Below, piece after piece: positions 60,144-64,000 of a DNA stretch of 64,000 bases; position 1 is the stretch's first letter; every line of letters starts with the position of its first letter. The notes beneath the pieces are model-generated. The model was not told where the DNA came from. It searched no databases and worked only from the letters and a program-made list of their open reading frames with translations. The stretch covers positions 1 to 64,000 of the forward strand of contig RPFO01001698.1 in the NCBI GenBank assembly GCA_009746045.1, read 5' to 3'. Origin of the DNA: Mesostigma viride (Eukaryota; Streptophyta; Mesostigmatophyceae; Mesostigmatales; Mesostigmataceae). Made by a program: the position numbers and the translations under genes.

Positions 60144-61828
60144 ATGTCTTCCTCCGGTGCGACGATGATGATGCTCAAGGCCCGCGGACCGCAGGACATC
60201 GCCCTCGTGAGCCAGCCGGAAGTCACGCTCTTCAAGTCCATTTATCCGCGCCACACCAACTTCTCGTGGGAGGACACCGAGATCACGCAGGCGACGGGAC
60301 AGGCCAACTACGGACAGATGGTGGAGTTCAAGTTGACGCGCGCCGGCGACCTCATCACCAGGGTCTATCTCGTCATGCAGATGGATCCCGTCCCCAATTG
60401 GAACGGCGACTTCTCCCCGTTCATCTGGGACTTCCCTCGCGCTTTGATCGACTACGTCGAGTTCAACGTCGGCGGCTACAACATCGAGCGCGTGACGGGG
60501 GACATGCTGCACGTCTGGGACATCCTCGAGCGGACCGACTACGCGAGCTATGTCGAGAACATGCCCGTGCGCCACGGTGCGTCCGTCAAGTTCAGCAAGG
60601 ACGGCAAGATCGCCGAAAGTTTTGACGGGACCGCGCCCCAGTACATCTACATCCCTCTGGACTTCTCGTTCACCCAGGACCCCGGCCTCGCCCTCCCCAT
60701 GATCGCGCTGTCGTGGCACGAGGTCCGCGTCAAGGTCAAGTTCCACACTGCCGAAAAGATCTTCACGTCCTACACCCTCTCGCGGCCGCTGTACGATTCC
60801 ATCCCGGGCGTCATCGGGGCGACCATCAAGGACACATTGAACAGCAATTCCCCTGTGTGGCGCGACAACACAATCCACCTCCGCTCGCTGATCCGCAAGA
60901 TGTTCGTCGAGGGCAGCTACGGTAACGAGATGTGTCAGTTGGTGTCCGAGACCGGCGATCGGTACTGGGTGCAACACGTCATCGACAACGCCTACTACGA
61001 AGACAAGATCACGCGCGTGACTGGCACCGTCATGACCCCGGCGTAAATCGTAACGGAACTCTCACCATTTCCTTTTTCATCAACGACTACGCCATCGATA
61101 CAGGGAGGAATCAGCACTTCTACCTGACAGACAACATGATCAAGGATGAGGACAAGTTCGATACAATGGCCGTCCAAACCGTCGCGAACAGGCGGAGCGA
61201 GTGGAGCGCCCTCCCGCCCAAGTTCGCATGTCGTCTGTTGTGTCGCTACATCTACCTCGACGACTTTGAGAGGCAGCAGTTCGCCAAGGATAACCACGAA
61301 TTTCTGATCACGGAAAACCAGCTGCACACGCAGTACGTCAACGGGCAAGAGCAGGTCACGATCGATCTCAAGTTCAACCATCCCACCAAGGAGCTGATCT
61401 TCTTTTACCGCCCGGACAACTACAGCGAGGCCGAGACCACCGCCAAGGGGTTCTACAAGGGCTACTGGTCTTTCCGGAACCCGAACAGCTCTTTCGGAGA
61501 GGGCCACCTGTTCAAGTCGGCGAACTTGATCCTCAACTCCCAGAACATGTACGGCGACGGCCGCGACCCCGTGTACTTCTCGTACGTCACCACGACTCAG
61601 TTCCATAAGCGGTACGATTCCGACCACCGCATCTACGTGATTCCCCTGTGTCTCAGCCCCGGATCCTGGAAGCCGTCGGGCAGCGTCAACATGTCTCGTC
61701 TCGACGACGTCAAGTTGGTCTTGACGGGGCTCGGGACCATCCCCCCTGGCACCATTTTCGTGTACGCTCGCAATTTCAATCTGTTTTCCATCCAGTCGGG
61801 GATGGGAGGCAAGAGGTACGCGTCATAA
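60144..61828 (+). CDS. Capsid-type protein, copy 2, frame change near 61042
   Basis: ATG just after GTATACGCGAATTCC. About 561 aa. First barrel: QPEVTLFKSIYPRHTNFSWE, QMVEFKLTRAGDLITRVYLV, VEFNVGGYNIERVTGDMLHV, FSFTQDPGLALPMIALSWHE. The second barrel after the frame change: PTKELIFFYRPDNYSEAETT, DPVYFSYVTTTQFHKRYDS, and IPPGTIFVYARNFNLFSIQS. The change is one base in a CCCC run just before VNRNGTLTISFFINDY. It has an extended loop relative to copy 1 around residues 220-330. Same fold as copy 1 but clearly diverged, so a minor capsomer is possible. Confidence 0.85.
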
Positions 61829-61858
61829 AAAAAATCTCCGGTCAAGATATAGCCTCTC

Positions 61859-64000
61859 ATGTCTTCCTGCGCGGTCATGTGGATTCGGAGCAAGGGGAGC
61901 CAAGACGTCAACCTGGTCGTCGACCCCGAAATCACGTTCTTCAAGGCCACGTGGGCGCGCCACACCAACTTCGCGATCGAGGACGCCGAGATCACCCAAT
62001 CCGCGGGTGTGATGGGATACGGCCAGTTGGTCGAGTTCAAGATCCCGAGGTCCGGCGATCTGCTGCATAAGGTCATGCTGTACATCGACATGGCCGAGTT
62101 CCCGTTCGGCCTGGACAGTTCCCCGTTCGCAAAGGACTTTGCGCGCATCTTGATCAAGTACGTCGAGCTGTGCATCGGCGGATTCAGTATCGAGCGTGTG
62201 ACGGGCGATTACCTCCACGTGATGGACATCCTCACGAAGAAGGGGCACAAGAGCAGCGTGGACAACCTGCCGACGAGCCACGGCGGCAGCGTAAAGTTAG
62301 ACGAGAGGGGCGACATCTACGAGTATTGCGACGGCTCAAAACGCCAGCACGTTTACATCCCGATCGAGTTTTCGTTCACAATGGACCCGGGTCTTGCCCT
62401 TCCCATGATCGCCATCCAGCACCACGACGTGATCATCAAGGTCCAGTTCGCGGACGCCGATGACATTTTCACTCACTATTCTACCGCGGTGAGGGTGGAC
62501 ACGACAGGATACCCTATCGACTACTCCGGTTTCCCTTACAATACACCCCTCGGGGCGCTTACAACCGCAGCAGGACAATGGAACTTTAACGATAACCTCG
62601 ACAACTCGATTAACACTGTATCGGCCTCTTTTGATCTTGCTGCTTACACAAAACAAGGTGGCGCTATCGTGGCTTCGGGTGAGGAATACACAGCGTCCAA
62701 CCACCGTGCCGTAGCGGATCTATCAAACACGAGCTTCAATGGCGGCACTACCACCTTTTCTATCGTCACGTCCGTCACATCTCTCGTCGAGGCGAACGCT
62801 ACCAAGGGCAATCAGCTGCTCGAGTACGGATCTGATACTGAGGGTGTTCGGGTGAAGGCTGGTAGGCTCGGCGAATTGATATTGGAGGCTTCTAGCAACA
62901 ATGTGACATCCACCATGTCTGAATGGCCATACTCGAATGTCAACGTGGGTGATGGTAAAAAACATACAATCGCGATAATCCGTTCGCCCGTATCAGCCCC
63001 GGCGGTCCAGAACGCATCCTCTGCGTTATATAGTTGGTTGAACGGGTCCACGAATTCTTTGGCGAACCGTGGTACCGGTGGCACTAAAGCGATGACGTTA
63101 ACTCTAAGTGGGACGAACACACTCGTCTCTACCAATGGTGAATTATCATGGTCCTCGTCTGCGACCGGGTGGCATGCTTCGAACACATACGACCGCGCTC
63201 TTACGGATGTGGGTACTGTCAACACCGGCTCATTTTCACTATCTTTTCAGTTTTACATAGCCTCCAACTCAACAGTCGCTACCTTTCCCGCTTTCGCCTT
63301 GGGGCAAGCTCCGACGTCCGTCTCACATACCATGTTGTTTGGAAGATTTGAGAATGCTGGGGATAAATTGGTCATCGGATGGACAGGGCCGTCCGGCTCC
63401 GCGTCCGTAGAAAAGCAATTTGACATTTCATCTTACACAAAAGGTGCATATCATACGCTCGTGATAACAAAACTAGCGCCTCACGGTGTAGCTGGGTCAT
63501 CTCAAACGAGTATGTTGAATAGGAAACAGGTTGCAATATACATCGACGGCACCCAGTTGGACCTCTTGGACAGCTGGGATTCAAATTTTACGCTGGGGAG
63601 TGCTGCTGCTGCGTTGGTGTTTGGACCTTTCATCGGTGCGACGAACAGCCCATTGGCCAACCTGAAGATCAAGGAGGTTATATTTTGGCCCGGGCTGTTT
63701 CGCAACAACAACGACATGTACCAGGTGTATGTGGACGGCCTACCGCGGATGCTGCACCCTCTTTGGCCACGAATGGTATCCCCGAACATCACGGGAAAGA
63801 AGCTTTACCTGGGCAACGGTCCGAGCTCCGGGTCCGACTTCCGCACCACGAACACCGTGTGGGACTCGGTGTCCTTTTACAACACCGCACTCACGCCCGC
63901 CGACGTGGCCGCGACCTCCGGCATCAGTCCGTTTGCCGCCCGGTTGCCTGTCGTTCGCCAAATCCTGGCCGCGCAACCGAACACCAAGTTCGTAGCTACT
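61859..64000 (+). CDS. Capsid-type protein, copy 3, with LamG-like insertion (runs off the edge)
   Basis: Open for 714 codons to the window edge without a stop. Residues 1-~205 are a first capsid barrel (DPEITFFKATWARHTNFAIE, QLVEFKIPRSGDLLHKVMLY, VELCIGGFSIERVTGDYLHV, FSFTMDPGLALPMIAIQHHD). Where the second barrel should start, ~470 residues of another kind follow: beta-rich, Ser/Thr-rich sequence with two LamG/concanavalin-like units (GGTTTFSIVTSVTS to KKHTIAIIRS; AYHTLVITKLAP, KQVAIYIDGTQLDLL, KLYLGNG, NTVWDSVSFYNTALTPADVA). The insert has visibly more A/T than the flanking capsid part. The second barrel presumably lies beyond 64000. An A8 tract precedes the ATG (61827-61834). Confidence 0.85.
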   Translation, partial: MSSCAVMWIRSKGSQDVNLVVDPEITFFKATWARHTNFAIEDAEITQSAGVMGYGQLVEFKIPRSGDLLHKVMLYIDMAEFPFGLDSSPFAKDFARILIKYVELCIGGFSIERVTGDYLHVMDILTKKGHKSSVDNLPTSHGGSVKLDERGDIYEYCDGSKRQHVYIPIEFSFTMDPGLALPMIAIQHHDVIIKVQFADADDIFTHYSTAVRVDTTGYPIDYSGFPYNTPLGALTTAAGQWNFNDNLDNSINTVSASFDLAAYTKQGGAIVASGEEYTASNHRAVADLSNTSFNGGTTTFSIVTSVTSLVEANATKGNQLLEYGSDTEGVRVKAGRLGELILEASSNNVTSTMSEWPYSNVNVGDGKKHTIAIIRSPVSAPAVQNASSALYSWLNGSTNSLANRGTGGTKAMTLTLSGTNTLVSTNGELSWSSSATGWHASNTYDRALTDVGTVNTGSFSLSFQFYIASNSTVATFPAFALGQAPTSVSHTMLFGRFENAGDKLVIGWTGPSGSASVEKQFDISSYTKGAYHTLVITKLAPHGVAGSSQTSMLNRKQVAIYIDGTQLDLLDSWDSNFTLGSAAAALVFGPFIGATNSPLANLKIKEVIFWPGLFRNNNDMYQVYVDGLPRMLHPLWPRMVSPNITGKKLYLGNGPSSGSDFRTTNTVWDSVSFYNTALTPADVAATSGISPFAARLPVVRQILAAQPNTKFVAT

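Noticed and set aside
1-64000. tRNA or rRNA genes
   Set aside because: I looked for cloverleaf-like and conserved rRNA sequence by eye and found none I could support; a covariance-model scan would be decisive.

Overview
The window looks like a eukaryotic chromosome that carries a stretch of nucleocytoplasmic large DNA virus (giant virus, Nucleocytoviricota) genome. The first ~5.17 kb is repeat-rich and has no credible genes: a 42-bp minisatellite, an AATTC microsatellite, the same minisatellite in inverted orientation, a short run of CCCTAAA units, hairpins and a 158-bp tandem repeat. From ~5.17 kb to the end the DNA is mostly GC-rich and CpG-rich, with intronless genes packed on both strands. 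Viral hallmarks are a major capsid protein (58.4-60.1 kb, minus), two further capsid-type proteins (60.1-61.8 kb and 61.9 kb to the edge), a VLTF3-like late transcription factor (54.0 kb), a VLTF2-like MYM/FCS zinc-finger factor (19.1-19.9 kb), PCNA (55.1 kb) and a KilA-N protein (23-24 kb). I cannot assign a viral family or name the host. The only host hint is a short stretch of plant-type telomere-like units near 2.43 kb, which is weak.

Layout of the viral part. 5.2-21.4 kb is mostly minus strand: a TRAF/RING-type zinc-finger protein, a Vsr-like nuclease, an HExxH metalloprotease, a conserved viral protein, an HNH protein, three large unknown proteins, a GNAT-like protein, the VLTF2-like factor and acidic proteins. 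21.4-22.7 kb is a gene-free spacer with a regular array of GGGAGAATTCTCCC palindromes, a 612-bp foldback element and a ~310-bp duplication. 23-34 kb holds KilA-N, small Cys-rich proteins, a metalloprotease gene interrupted by a 1.7-kb piggyBac-like element, an ADP-ribosyltransferase-like protein, small membrane proteins and a cysteine desulfurase. 34-42 kb holds a very long coiled-coil protein, small membrane and zinc-ribbon proteins and a staphylococcal-nuclease-type enzyme. 42-51 kb holds three giant paralogous fibre-like proteins (repeat stalk plus LamG-like region). 51-64 kb holds unknown proteins, VLTF3, PCNA, a LysM protein and the three-gene capsid cluster. The capsid, fibre, LysM and membrane proteins suggest that much of the right half encodes virion components.

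Two patterns run through the window. First, the gene with the 1.7-kb insertion has the element flanked by TTAA duplications, and a diverged relative of the element lies in the non-viral left flank. This supports integration of the viral DNA in a host chromosome. Second, more than 25 genes change frame, nearly always by one base in or beside G/C runs, while nonsense substitutions are almost absent and several long genes are intact. I read this mainly as long-read consensus error or very young decay. Where I say the frame changes, the coordinates span the whole gene. Many divergent gene pairs share an A/T homopolymer tract followed by a GTATA/GTAC-like core, a probable viral promoter.
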